The position numbers and the translations under genes were made by a program. A DNA stretch of 49,454 nt from Candidatus Levybacteria bacterium CG2_30_37_29 (lineage in GTDB: Bacteria > Patescibacteriota > Microgenomatia > Levybacterales > GWA1-39-11): the NCBI GenBank assembly GCA_001873215.1, contig MNYS01000003.1:1-49454 (forward strand), in the 5' to 3' direction. Positions 11,555-20,898 of the stretch are shown piece by piece. The notes under the pieces were generated by a model that was not told the DNA's origin, did no database searches, and was given only the letters and a program-made list of their open reading frames with translations. Position 1 is the first letter of the stretch, and the number at the start of each line of letters is the position of its first letter.

Positions 11555-11583
11555 TTGACATCTTTTAGCAGTCGTGGTATATT
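11555..11583 (+). promoter_or_regulatory. Promoter of hrcA-grpE-dnaK
   Basis: TTGACA (11555-11560), 17 bp, TATATT (11578-11583). Confidence 0.75.
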
Positions 11584-11591
11584 ATTGCTAA
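11565..11591 (+). promoter_or_regulatory. Degenerate CIRCE-like operator overlapping the hrcA promoter
   Basis: TTAGCAGTC-N9-TATTGCTAA: 9-9-9 architecture, perfect outer TTAGCA/TGCTAA arms. Confidence 0.65.
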
Positions 11592-11630
11592 CCCTTTGAG
11601 TTTTGACTTTTAAGTTTTAAGTTTAATTTT

Positions 11631-12353
11631 ATGTACGATTTGACACAAAGACAAATTGAAATTTTAAAACATATTGTAAAAGAATATGTTGATACCGCAG
11701 AACCTGTTGGCTCTGAAACTCTTGAAAAAAAATACGATTTGGGAGTTTCCCCTGCGACCATAAGAAATGAAATGGCGGAAATGGTAAAGCTTGGATATCT
11801 TTCCAAGCCACACACTTCATCTGGAAGAATTCCTACGTCAAAAGCCATGAAATTTTACGTCAACGAATTGATGCATGAAAAAGACATTACTGTTGCGGAA
11901 GAAGTTGAGACAAAGGAAAAAGTTTGGGATCTTCGCGAAAGAGAAGATAGATTTTTACGAGAAGCAACAAAAACTCTTGCACAAAAAACAGGGACACTTG
12001 CAGTGTCAACAACAGGAGAAGGAGACATTTATTATTCCGGATATTCAAACATTTTGGATATGCCAGAATTTTACGATATTGATGTTGCAAAAAACTTGCT
12101 GAACATACTTGACAATATTTCCTACTTTGACACAATTTATGGTAAAATTGAAAATGAATGTACGGTTTTTTTAGGTGATGATTTGGGAATAGAGCTTTTA
12201 AGACCTTATGGTTTTGTATTCTCAAAATTTAAAACAAAAAAACATCACGAAGGCTCAATAGGCGTTATAGGTCCTGCAAGACTAAGATACGAATTTATAG
12301 TTCCGGTTGTCCGATATTTCGGATCTTTAATTGGTGACGTTGCAGGTTGGTAA
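11631..12353 (+). CDS. hrcA: Heat-inducible transcription repressor HrcA
   Basis: LTQRQIEILKHIVKEYVDTAEPVGSETL, GVSPATIRNEMAEMVKLGYLSKPHTSSGRIPTSKAMKFYV. Confidence 0.95.
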   Translation: MYDLTQRQIEILKHIVKEYVDTAEPVGSETLEKKYDLGVSPATIRNEMAEMVKLGYLSKPHTSSGRIPTSKAMKFYVNELMHEKDITVAEEVETKEKVWDLREREDRFLREATKTLAQKTGTLAVSTTGEGDIYYSGYSNILDMPEFYDIDVAKNLLNILDNISYFDTIYGKIENECTVFLGDDLGIELLRPYGFVFSKFKTKKHHEGSIGVIGPARLRYEFIVPVVRYFGSLIGDVAGW

Positions 12354-12358
12354 AACAT

Positions 12359-12820
12359 ATGGATAAGTATAAAAAAAAGGGTAAAACGCCAAAAATAAAT
12401 GCTAATATAGAGGAGCTGGAAAAAAAAATTGAGGACCTTGAAAATCAATTAAAACGCGCTGTTGCAGATTACCTAAACCTTGAGAAAAGAAATATTCTTG
12501 AGAAAAAAGAGTTTGTGAAGTATGCGAATAAGGAATTATTAGAACGCCTTATTCCCGCATTTGACACACTTTTTTTAGCTGGAAAATATACAACTGACGA
12601 AAGTGTTAAATTGACAATTAAAACAATAATTGAAACGTTAAAAGATGTAGGAGTTGAAATGGTAGATACGAATGGAGAGTTTGACCCAAATTTAATGGAA
12701 GCTGTTGCAGTAGAAGAGGGAGAAGATGGAAAAGTTCTTGAAGAATTAAGATCCGGATTTACCTTATACGAAAAACTAATAAGACCAGCACAAGTGAAAG
12801 TAGGAACAAGTATTAAGTAG
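12359..12820 (+). CDS. grpE: Nucleotide exchange factor GrpE
   Basis: Coiled-coil N-terminus, LLERLIPAFDTLFLAGKY, C-terminal LRSGFTLYEKLIRPAQVKVGTSIK; between hrcA and dnaK. Confidence 0.93.
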   Translation: MDKYKKKGKTPKINANIEELEKKIEDLENQLKRAVADYLNLEKRNILEKKEFVKYANKELLERLIPAFDTLFLAGKYTTDESVKLTIKTIIETLKDVGVEMVDTNGEFDPNLMEAVAVEEGEDGKVLEELRSGFTLYEKLIRPAQVKVGTSIK

Positions 12821-12924
12821 CAAGTATTTAGTATTAAGTATTTTAATTTTATACTTGATACATACTACATAATACGTAATACTAATAAATATATGAGCAA
12901 AATAATACCAATAACTCTTAGGGC

Positions 12925-12944
12925 GTCCCTCGTTAACTCGGGAC
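12925..12944. repeat. Small dyad upstream of dnaK
   Basis: GTCCC-N10-GGGAC with internal GTTAAC. Confidence 0.5.
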
Positions 12945-13001
12945 TTACTAGAGACTCTTGGTATAATTTAAGACAAATTTTATTAGAAAGGAAATCAATG
13001 T

Positions 13002-14909
13002 ATGTCTAAAATAATTGGTATAGATTTAGGAACAACGAATTCATGCGTAGCCGTTATGGAGGGTGGAAACCCGAAGGTTATCTTTTCTTCAGAAGGCAGA
13101 AACGTTATTCCTTCAGTTGTTGATCCAATTGATAGGATTGTCGGAGACGTGGCAAAACGTCAGATGGTTCTCAAGGCAAAGCGCATTATTTATTCAATAA
13201 AGCGGCTTATAGGTCGTAGGTTTACAGATGAATCAGTAAAGCGTGATTCAAAGCTTCTTCCGTATTCTATAAAATCCGGCCGGGATGGAATGGCTGTTGT
13301 TGAGGTAGACGGCAAAACTTTTACCCCGCAGGAAGTATCAAGCATGATTTTGCAAAAAATAAAGAAAGATGCCGAGTCTTATTTGGGAGATAAAGTAACA
13401 CAAGCTGTAATTACTGTTCCTGCATATTTTGATGATTCGGAAAGACAAGCGACAAAACAAGCCGGAGAAATTGCAGGTCTTGAAGTATTGCGTATTATAA
13501 ATGAGCCGACTGCTGCAGCTCTAGCATATGGTCTTGATAAAAAACACGCACATACAATTGCGGTATACGATTTGGGTGGCGGAACATTTGATATATCGAT
13601 TTTAGAATTGGGAGAAGGAGTTTATGAAGTAAAGGCAACTAATGGAGATACCCATCTTGGAGGCGACGATTTTGACCAGAAAATTATAGATTTTCTTGCA
13701 GACGAATTTAAGCGCGACAATAATATTGATTTGCGCGCCGATCCACAAGCGTTACAACGTCTAAAAGAGGCAGCGGAAAAAGCAAAAATTGAACTTTCAT
13801 CTTCAAATGAAGCTGAAATAAATCAACCATTTATAACAAACGGTCCTTCCGGTCCTCTTCATCTAACAACAAAATTGACACGAGCAAAACTTGAAAGCAT
13901 TGTCGGTAGTCTTATTGAGGGAACTTTTGAACCTGTTAAAAAAGCCTTAAAAGACGCAGGAATTGAAAAAAATAAGATTGACGAAATAATTCTTGTTGGA
14001 GGAATGACCAGGATGCCAAAGGTTGTTGAAGATGTGACAAAATTCTTTGGTAAAGAGCCGAATAAAAGTGTTAATCCTGATGAGGTTGTTGCAATTGGTG
14101 CTGCAGTTCAAGCAGGAGTTTTGGGTGGAGAAGTAAAAGATGTTTTGCTTTTGGATGTTACACCGCTAACCTTGGGCCTTGAAACGCTTGGAGGAGTTGC
14201 CACGCCAATTATTGATAGAAATACAACAATTCCAACAAAAAAATCACAAGTTTTTTCAACAGCTGCTAACAATCAAACGCAAGTTGAAATTCACATTGTG
14301 CAAGGCGAGCGCCCAATGGCCGCAGACAATAAATCTCTTGGCCGATTTATACTTGACGGTATTCCTCCTGCGCCAAGAGGTGTTCCTCAAATTGAAGTAA
14401 CCTTTGATATTGACGCTTCAGGGATACTTTCTGTTGCTGCAAAAGATAACGCAACAGGTAAAGAGCAGGGAATTAGGATTACGGGTTCAACAGGTCTTAC
14501 AGATGATGAGATTCAAAAAATGACTAAAGAAGCCGAAGTAAATGCAGAAGATGATAAAAAGAAAAAAGAACTTATTGATGTAAAAAATTCTGCAGATGCG
14601 CTTATATTTACATCCGAGAAAAGCTTGAAGGATGCGGGAGATAAAGTCGCCGAAGATGTTAAAAAAGATATAGAAGGAAAAATAACTGACTTAAAAGAAG
14701 CGATTGGTAAAGACGAAAAAGAAGAAATTGAATCAAAGACTCAAGTGCTTTCCGACGCTTTGCAAAAAATAGGTGAGGCAATGTATAAGGGTTCGGAAAC
14801 ATCAAAAGAAGGTTCGGAAGAACATCAAACAGCGGAGGAGTCAGAGAAATCGGAAAGTTCTGAAACTAAAAAAGATGAAGAACCACAAGAAGGCGAAGTC
14901 GTTAATTAG
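13002..14909 (+). CDS. dnaK: Chaperone DnaK (Hsp70)
   Basis: [47 protein letters not shown]; acidic C-terminal tail. Confidence 0.99.
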   Translation: MSKIIGIDLGTTNSCVAVMEGGNPKVIFSSEGRNVIPSVVDPIDRIVGDVAKRQMVLKAKRIIYSIKRLIGRRFTDESVKRDSKLLPYSIKSGRDGMAVVEVDGKTFTPQEVSSMILQKIKKDAESYLGDKVTQAVITVPAYFDDSERQATKQAGEIAGLEVLRIINEPTAAALAYGLDKKHAHTIAVYDLGGGTFDISILELGEGVYEVKATNGDTHLGGDDFDQKIIDFLADEFKRDNNIDLRADPQALQRLKEAAEKAKIELSSSNEAEINQPFITNGPSGPLHLTTKLTRAKLESIVGSLIEGTFEPVKKALKDAGIEKNKIDEIILVGGMTRMPKVVEDVTKFFGKEPNKSVNPDEVVAIGAAVQAGVLGGEVKDVLLLDVTPLTLGLETLGGVATPIIDRNTTIPTKKSQVFSTAANNQTQVEIHIVQGERPMAADNKSLGRFILDGIPPAPRGVPQIEVTFDIDASGILSVAAKDNATGKEQGIRITGSTGLTDDEIQKMTKEAEVNAEDDKKKKELIDVKNSADALIFTSEKSLKDAGDKVAEDVKKDIEGKITDLKEAIGKDEKEEIESKTQVLSDALQKIGEAMYKGSETSKEGSEEHQTAEESEKSESSETKKDEEPQEGEVVN

Positions 14910-15020
14910 GTTATAGAAGTATAGGATATTAGCTTCACAAAAAAAATTTTTCCTTGACTTTTCTTATCTCCTTTTAGTATCGTTAAAGAAGGCTCTTTTA
15001 AAATAAAGAGTTTTGATTTT

Positions 15021-15320
15021 ATGGCATTACTTTGCGGTGTAGACGAATTTGCAACAGACTTTGGTTGTCTGCCAAGTAGTCCTGTAGGATTTGTCGAAAA
15101 ATTCTATGGGTGGGGAATTGGTCTTTTGGGAATGGTTGGAGTGCTATATATGATTATTGGAGCGTATTTAGTGCTTATGTCCAGAGGAAACCTTGAACAA
15201 TTACAAAAAGGAAGAACTTACATTTATTATTCAATAGCAGGGATACTTTTGGCGATTTTTGGGTTTGTTTTTATTGAAATTATAGGCCGGGATATCTTAA
15301 AAATTCCGGGAATAAACTAA
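15021..15320 (+). CDS. VirB2/TrbC-like small membrane protein (pilin-like)
   Basis: 99 aa, two TM helices separated by a short basic/polar loop (SRGNLEQLQKGRTYIYYS), directly upstream of a VirB6-like gene. Confidence 0.5.
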   Translation: MALLCGVDEFATDFGCLPSSPVGFVEKFYGWGIGLLGMVGVLYMIIGAYLVLMSRGNLEQLQKGRTYIYYSIAGILLAIFGFVFIEIIGRDILKIPGIN

Positions 15321-15322
15321 AT

Positions 15323-17563
15323 ATGAAAAAATTTCTGCCCATATTAATTTTTACTCTCTTTTTCGCGCATTTCTTTTTTTCCTCCCCCAAAACCGTTTTT
15401 GCAGAAGAGTGGATAAACGATAATGAAGTTACTTTTGTTGGAAAAACAGCCGCCCGTTCAGGTGCATTCCTTGATTGGACTTTAAAAAATTATGATTGGG
15501 TCTGCGTAGCCCAAGTTGCAAGTTCTAATAGGTGTGATAATTCAAATAATCCATTGATTGATTTTTGGATTATCATCAGAAATATTGTATATGCGGTGAT
15601 AGCCCTTTTCGTTCTTGCTACAGCTTTTATTGTAATAATTACCCGCGGAAAAAGCATTACTATAATGCGGTTTATTCCAAGATTTGTGTTGATTTTTATT
15701 CTTGTTACTTTATCATTTGCGCTTGTCCAGTTTCTTTATCAGATAGGAGACCTTATTCAGTATTTCTTTCTTCACCCTAGAGGATCAAATTCTGAAGTAA
15801 TTCAACAAACAGATCTACTTTTTGTAGGTTTTGATTATAAAGCGTTTATCGGATATAGATTATTAGGTTCTCAAAATGACGAGTCAGCATTTATGTCTCT
15901 TATTTTGGTAAGACTTACAGCTATTACTTATTACGTAATGACAGGAATTCTTCTTATAAGAAAAATTATTTTGTGGTTTTTTATAATTCTTTCACCGGTT
16001 TTTCCTCTTCTTCTTTTTTATGCTCCGATTAGAAATACGGGAAAAATTTGGATAGGAGAATTTTTTAGATGGCTTTTATATGCTCCTCTTTTTGCGATAT
16101 TCCTTAATGGACTCGTGAGACTTTGGAGCTCGGGTACAGGAATTCCGCTTGCGTTTCCTCATATTGGGGATGCCGGAGACGTTGCTAAAATCATATATCC
16201 GACAGCAATAGACATTCTCCTTGCGGGTCCGGGACAACCTGCTCTTAAGAATAATTCTGTAAATCTTCCGGATACATTTGCTCTTTATGTCGTAGCTCTC
16301 CTAATGTTATGGGTAGTAATTCTTTTGCCTTTCTTACTTCTTAAAATCTTTCTTGATTATTTGAATACGGTTTCATTTGGCAATAACCTATTGCTTAAGC
16401 AGGTTATCAATAAGAATTTAGGATTCTTAAAGCCTCCGGGAACACCTCCTCCGGGAACACCCCCTCCGGGGCTTTCCGCGCCAACAGGGGCAGCGCGCAC
16501 TATTCCTTTCTTTACTGCTAAAAAAGCGGTTGCGATTCCTGTCTCAGTCAATGTGCAGAATACTATGGCACGAGAGAGCGCGGATGTTCTTCGTCTTGCA
16601 AACCTTTCAATTCCAAAGATGCGTGATATTGCCAGGTATGAATCGTCTCTTCTATCAAACGACGTTTCACGTAGACAAGAAGTTAATACTATGCGTTCTA
16701 ATTTGACAAAAATTGCTAATCCGACAATTGTTGCAGTTCCTGGAGAGCGGGAACGATTCTCGACAATTCATCAGAAGCTTGTTTCGCAAAAACAAAGAGG
16801 TAATCCTATTGCTTCATCAATTCTTTCTGCGTCATCTATTGCGTCCCAAACATCTGTAACAACGGGTACTGTTTCAAGAGAATCTCAAAAATTTGGAACC
16901 ACAGGTGTAATTTCAAGAGAATCTCAAAAATTTGGAACCACAGGAGTTGTTTCAAAAGAAATGATTGCCAATATGAAAAAAGAAACTGCAAATCTCCCCG
17001 TTGTAAACCGCGTACAGCAAGTAAGTGTTGAGGATTATGAAGAAGTGAGAAAGATGTGGACCGAAAACTATCAAAATGTTGAGCCGCCGAAAGATATTAA
17101 TGGACAGCCAATTGACCGTGAGAAATGGATTAGAAATGATATGGATAATATAAATAAAGCAATCACGCTTCTTACGTCTATTGAACCTGCAAGAGTTAAT
17201 GAGGGGATGGAAATGGTTGCAAATATTTTACCCTTCCTTCTCATCGGCGGATTTTCAAAAACTGAAGTTGTTTCATATCTTAAAGCAAAACTTGAAGCCG
17301 GAAAAAGCACACTTTCGGATACTGCCAAAAAAGAAGAGGAAGAAGACACGCAAGTTGTACGAAAAACTGAAAAAGAAGAAAAACCAAAAGAGATGACTGA
17401 AGAAGTGGCAGTAGATAAAAAAGATAATGAAGAGAAAAATTTAGTAGATATGTTTCCGGAGGAAAAAACGAAAGTTATTTCTGAAAACAAGAATGAAGAA
17501 AAAAAAGAGCCCAGTGGTCAAAGAGATTTAGGAGATGCGCAACCGGAGAAAAAAACAACATAA
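15323..17563 (+). CDS. VirB6/TrbL-like polytopic membrane protein with long hydrophilic C-terminal region
   Basis: Signal peptide-like N-terminus, 6+ TM segments, then ~350 aa polar C-terminus with internal repeats. Confidence 0.5.
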   Translation: MKKFLPILIFTLFFAHFFFSSPKTVFAEEWINDNEVTFVGKTAARSGAFLDWTLKNYDWVCVAQVASSNRCDNSNNPLIDFWIIIRNIVYAVIALFVLATAFIVIITRGKSITIMRFIPRFVLIFILVTLSFALVQFLYQIGDLIQYFFLHPRGSNSEVIQQTDLLFVGFDYKAFIGYRLLGSQNDESAFMSLILVRLTAITYYVMTGILLIRKIILWFFIILSPVFPLLLFYAPIRNTGKIWIGEFFRWLLYAPLFAIFLNGLVRLWSSGTGIPLAFPHIGDAGDVAKIIYPTAIDILLAGPGQPALKNNSVNLPDTFALYVVALLMLWVVILLPFLLLKIFLDYLNTVSFGNNLLLKQVINKNLGFLKPPGTPPPGTPPPGLSAPTGAARTIPFFTAKKAVAIPVSVNVQNTMARESADVLRLANLSIPKMRDIARYESSLLSNDVSRRQEVNTMRSNLTKIANPTIVAVPGERERFSTIHQKLVSQKQRGNPIASSILSASSIASQTSVTTGTVSRESQKFGTTGVISRESQKFGTTGVVSKEMIANMKKETANLPVVNRVQQVSVEDYEEVRKMWTENYQNVEPPKDINGQPIDREKWIRNDMDNINKAITLLTSIEPARVNEGMEMVANILPFLLIGGFSKTEVVSYLKAKLEAGKSTLSDTAKKEEEEDTQVVRKTEKEEKPKEMTEEVAVDKKDNEEKNLVDMFPEEKTKVISENKNEEKKEPSGQRDLGDAQPEKKTT
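16432..16473 (+). repeat. In-frame PPGTP microrepeat
   Basis: cctccgggaacacctcctccgggaacaccccctccgggg encoding PPGTPPPGTPPPG. Confidence 0.8.
16872..16960 (+). repeat. In-frame 39-bp (13-aa) tandem repeat
   Basis: (V/I)SRESQKFGTTGV repeated at 16872 and 16911 plus a partial third unit VSKE. Confidence 0.85.
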
Positions 17564-17613
17564 ATTCACGGTAGACAGCAGACAGAAAAATATATAAAAT
17601 AAAATACTGCCCT

Positions 17614-20367
17614 ATGTTTGGAAATTTATTTAATCAAAAAAGAGTAAAAGATGAGTCCATCCCTGTTGTTAATAACGAGACTACAACTACAACTTTAAAA
17701 AGCAGCGGAGCCGCATTTGTAACACCATTTGCGCCAATTGTATCCGAAGTAACCCACACTCAAACAGTTCAACAATCAACTCCGGCTCCAGTTCCGGTGC
17801 CAACACCAAGCGGACAAGAAGAAAAATTAAAAGACCCTTCCACTCGGGAAAATGTTACCGCTCTGTCTCGTCTTGACCCGAGAACAACCCAAGTTCTCAA
17901 TCAAGCGCAAAATGAAGCAAAAAGAATGAAGCAGGCACTTATCGCACCGGAACAACTTTTATATGGATTATTATACGACAGGGAAATATTCAAGCTTATT
18001 GAGGAATTTGCAGTAGACGGCGCAAAGGTTTCAGCAGAAATCCAAAGTCGTGAAACAATGGGAAATTTTTCCGGCCAGCCAACCCTTAGCGAACAATCAA
18101 GGCAAGTATTTGAAGCCGCATACAATTTGACAAAAAATAGAGGTTCTTCATTTGTTTCTCCGGAAGACCTTCTCCTAGCGCTTTTTCAGTCTACTTCAGG
18201 GGAATTTCTTTCATCAAAAGGGGTTAGCAAAGATGCAGTTGAAGAAAAGCTTTCAAAAAGCGCAGGATATACCGTATCAAAACGTTCAACTCTTGAAAAA
18301 TTTGGAATAGATTTAACTCTTGAGGCAAAAGAAGGAAGGCTTGATCCTGTTACGGGAAGAGATAGAGAGGTTGAGCGACTTATCCATATCCTTCTTCGAA
18401 GAACAAAAAATAATCCTATTATTATTGGGGAAGCAGGTGTTGGAAAAACGGCAATCGTTGAAGGACTTGCACAAAAAATTGTTGAACATAATGTTCCAAA
18501 AGATTTAGCAGAAAAGAGAATTATGCAACTTGATGTTGCATCTCTTGTTGCCGGTGCTTCTCACAGAGGAGAATTTGAAGAAAGGCTTCGCGTGGTTATA
18601 AAAGAAGCGATGGCTTCAACCGAGGTAATTCTTTTTATTGACGAGATTCATACGCTTATCGGAACAGGAGATAGTGATGGTGCGCTTGATGCATCAAATA
18701 TCATAAAACCGTATTTGGCTCGCGGTCAGCTGCAGCTTATCGGAACGACAACAACCGCAGAATACCGTAAGTATTTTGAAAAAGATAAAGCATTTGAGCG
18801 TCGTTTCCAGCCGATTTTGGTTGAAGAGCCTGATGAAGAAACAGCTATTAAAATGCTTGAAGTTCTACGGCCAAAATATGAAAAATTCCACAATGTTGTT
18901 TTTACTCCGGAAGCCTTACAGGCGTCTGTTCATTTATCAAAAAAATATATCGGGGAAAGATTTTTGCCAGATAAAGGAGTGGATTTATTGGATGAGGCAG
19001 GGGCGGAAGTAAAACTCCAAAATAATGAAGGAAAAAGACAAGACAATAATGTAAATAAAGCAGATATTGAAAAAGTTGTTTCTTCTTGGACCGGAATTCC
19101 TATAACAAAGCTTACAGAAGACGAAGGACAAAAACTTATAAAGCTTGAAGATACAATTCATAAACGCTTAGTAGATCAAGAAGAAGCTGTTGTTTCCGTT
19201 GCCGAGGCAGTGCGTCGCGGACGGATTGGGCTTTCTGCGGCAAACAGACCTATTGCATCTTTTATTTTCTTAGGGCCTACGGGCGTTGGAAAAACAGAAC
19301 TTGCCAAGACGCTTGCTGAAATAATGTTTGGAAAAGAAGAAGCGATGGTACGTCTTGATATGTCAGAATATATGGAAAAACACGAAGTAGCAAAGCTTAT
19401 TGGTGCACCACCCGGATATGTTGGATATGAAGAAGGTGGGCAGTTGACGGAAGCGGTAAGAATCAAACCTTATTCAATAGTTCTACTTGATGAAGTAGAA
19501 AAAGCACACCCTGACGTTTTTAATATTTTACTTCAGATTCTTGAAGACGGACGACTGACAGATAACAAAGGAAATACAATTTCTTTTAAAAATACAATAA
19601 TTATTGCAACATCTAATATAGGAAGCTCTCTTATTCAACAGCAATTAAGTACTGCCGGCGCCCCTAAAAATGTTGAAGAGCAACAGAAAAATTTTGCCGA
19701 ACTTACAAAAACTTTAATTGATGAATTGCACAAGTTTTTCAGGCCAGAGCTTTTAAATAGATTTGATGAACTAGTCGTTTTCAAACCGCTTGCGCAAAAA
19801 GATATGGGTCAAATTGCCAGGCTCGGAATTGCAAAAACAAAAAAGCTATTAGCAGAGCAAGGATTCGGTCTTGAAATAACCGACGCGGCTATTGATCAAC
19901 TTGCAAAAGAAGGATATGATCCGGTATATGGCGCGCGTCCTCTAAGACGTCTTATTCAAACAGCAATTGAGAATCCAATTTCAATTCTTCTTATCGGAAA
20001 AACATTTGTTGCAAAAGATACAATTCTTATTGATTATGTTGCTGCCAAAGATGAATTTACTTTTACCAAAGCCGAGCCAAAGCCGGAAGTTACCGCGGAG
20101 CCTAATAATCAGCCAAAAAAAGAAGGAGAGGAGCCTCTATCTCCGGACGGTACTTCGCAAGCTCAAACACCGCCAAGTGAACAAAATTTAAATCAAAATG
20201 GTGTTTCGCAAACTTCACCTTCATCAACGCCAATTTCAGAGATACCTCCTTCCCAACCGCCTGCAGAACCTGTTTATGGATATGATAATGGAGGCATGAC
20301 GCCACCACCCCAGCAAAATCCTCCAACACAAGGAAGCGACGGAGCCCAAATGCAACCAGCTCAATAA
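17614..20367 (+). CDS. ClpB/ClpC-type double AAA+ ATPase with disordered N- and C-terminal extensions
   Basis: Clp_N-like region, D1 [16 protein letters not shown] / [13 protein letters not shown] / FERRFQ, D2 [16 protein letters not shown] / [14 protein letters not shown] / [15 protein letters not shown]. Confidence 0.93.
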   Translation: MFGNLFNQKRVKDESIPVVNNETTTTTLKSSGAAFVTPFAPIVSEVTHTQTVQQSTPAPVPVPTPSGQEEKLKDPSTRENVTALSRLDPRTTQVLNQAQNEAKRMKQALIAPEQLLYGLLYDREIFKLIEEFAVDGAKVSAEIQSRETMGNFSGQPTLSEQSRQVFEAAYNLTKNRGSSFVSPEDLLLALFQSTSGEFLSSKGVSKDAVEEKLSKSAGYTVSKRSTLEKFGIDLTLEAKEGRLDPVTGRDREVERLIHILLRRTKNNPIIIGEAGVGKTAIVEGLAQKIVEHNVPKDLAEKRIMQLDVASLVAGASHRGEFEERLRVVIKEAMASTEVILFIDEIHTLIGTGDSDGALDASNIIKPYLARGQLQLIGTTTTAEYRKYFEKDKAFERRFQPILVEEPDEETAIKMLEVLRPKYEKFHNVVFTPEALQASVHLSKKYIGERFLPDKGVDLLDEAGAEVKLQNNEGKRQDNNVNKADIEKVVSSWTGIPITKLTEDEGQKLIKLEDTIHKRLVDQEEAVVSVAEAVRRGRIGLSAANRPIASFIFLGPTGVGKTELAKTLAEIMFGKEEAMVRLDMSEYMEKHEVAKLIGAPPGYVGYEEGGQLTEAVRIKPYSIVLLDEVEKAHPDVFNILLQILEDGRLTDNKGNTISFKNTIIIATSNIGSSLIQQQLSTAGAPKNVEEQQKNFAELTKTLIDELHKFFRPELLNRFDELVVFKPLAQKDMGQIARLGIAKTKKLLAEQGFGLEITDAAIDQLAKEGYDPVYGARPLRRLIQTAIENPISILLIGKTFVAKDTILIDYVAAKDEFTFTKAEPKPEVTAEPNNQPKKEGEEPLSPDGTSQAQTPPSEQNLNQNGVSQTSPSSTPISEIPPSQPPAEPVYGYDNGGMTPPPQQNPPTQGSDGAQMQPAQ

Positions 20368-20370
20368 GGT

Positions 20371-20895
20371 ATGGAAGATGATATAAATTCGGTGCCTCTT
20401 AATCCTTATGAAAGCATTCCTGTAGTTCCCCCGCAAAGTAAATCACCAATACCGAAAAAAATAATTATTTTGATTGTTATAGTATTGTTGTTAATATCAT
20501 CCGTTTTATTTTTTATTCTGCAAAAGCAATCGTTAAAAAAGCCGGTAGATTATATACCAATAACTCCTTCAGTTACTTCAAAACAAGTTACGCCTTCAAT
20601 AAGTGCAGTAATTAATGAAATTGTGACATTAAAAAAAGGAATAAATACCACAGTTCCAAATGCTGATATTTCACTCACTTTTATATCAAAAGAGGATCCT
20701 CCTCGAGGCTGCGCAGACTGTTTTTCTACAACTGAAATTGAGATAAGGACAAAAAGTGAAACAAAAAGCTTGCTTTATGTCTGTGGTGGTATAGCTGGAA
20801 ATTGTACAAGAAAATTAGATGCTTATGGATACAATGTGGAACTTACAAAAAACTTGGATCCAACCGTAATTGAAGTTAAAGTTAGTAATAAATAA
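20371..20895 (+). CDS. Single-TM protein of unknown function
   Basis: 174 aa, proline-rich N-terminus, one TM, Cys-containing extracytoplasmic region. Confidence 0.6.
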   Translation: MEDDINSVPLNPYESIPVVPPQSKSPIPKKIIILIVIVLLLISSVLFFILQKQSLKKPVDYIPITPSVTSKQVTPSISAVINEIVTLKKGINTTVPNADISLTFISKEDPPRGCADCFSTTEIEIRTKSETKSLLYVCGGIAGNCTRKLDAYGYNVELTKNLDPTVIEVKVSNK

Positions 20896-20898
20896 AAC

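Noticed and set aside
11588-12448. Minus-strand ORFs over hrcA (11588-11848, 11629-11820, 11887-12225, 12245-12448)
   Set aside because: Antisense to a well-recognised hrcA/grpE; no independent evidence of coding.
12921-12955. GC-richer intergenic patches (12921-12955, 27020-27042, 42285-42321, 39811-39850) that might be copies of a dispersed short element
   Set aside because: By eye they share only fragments such as CGCTC/CGAAGT; no alignable consensus was found.
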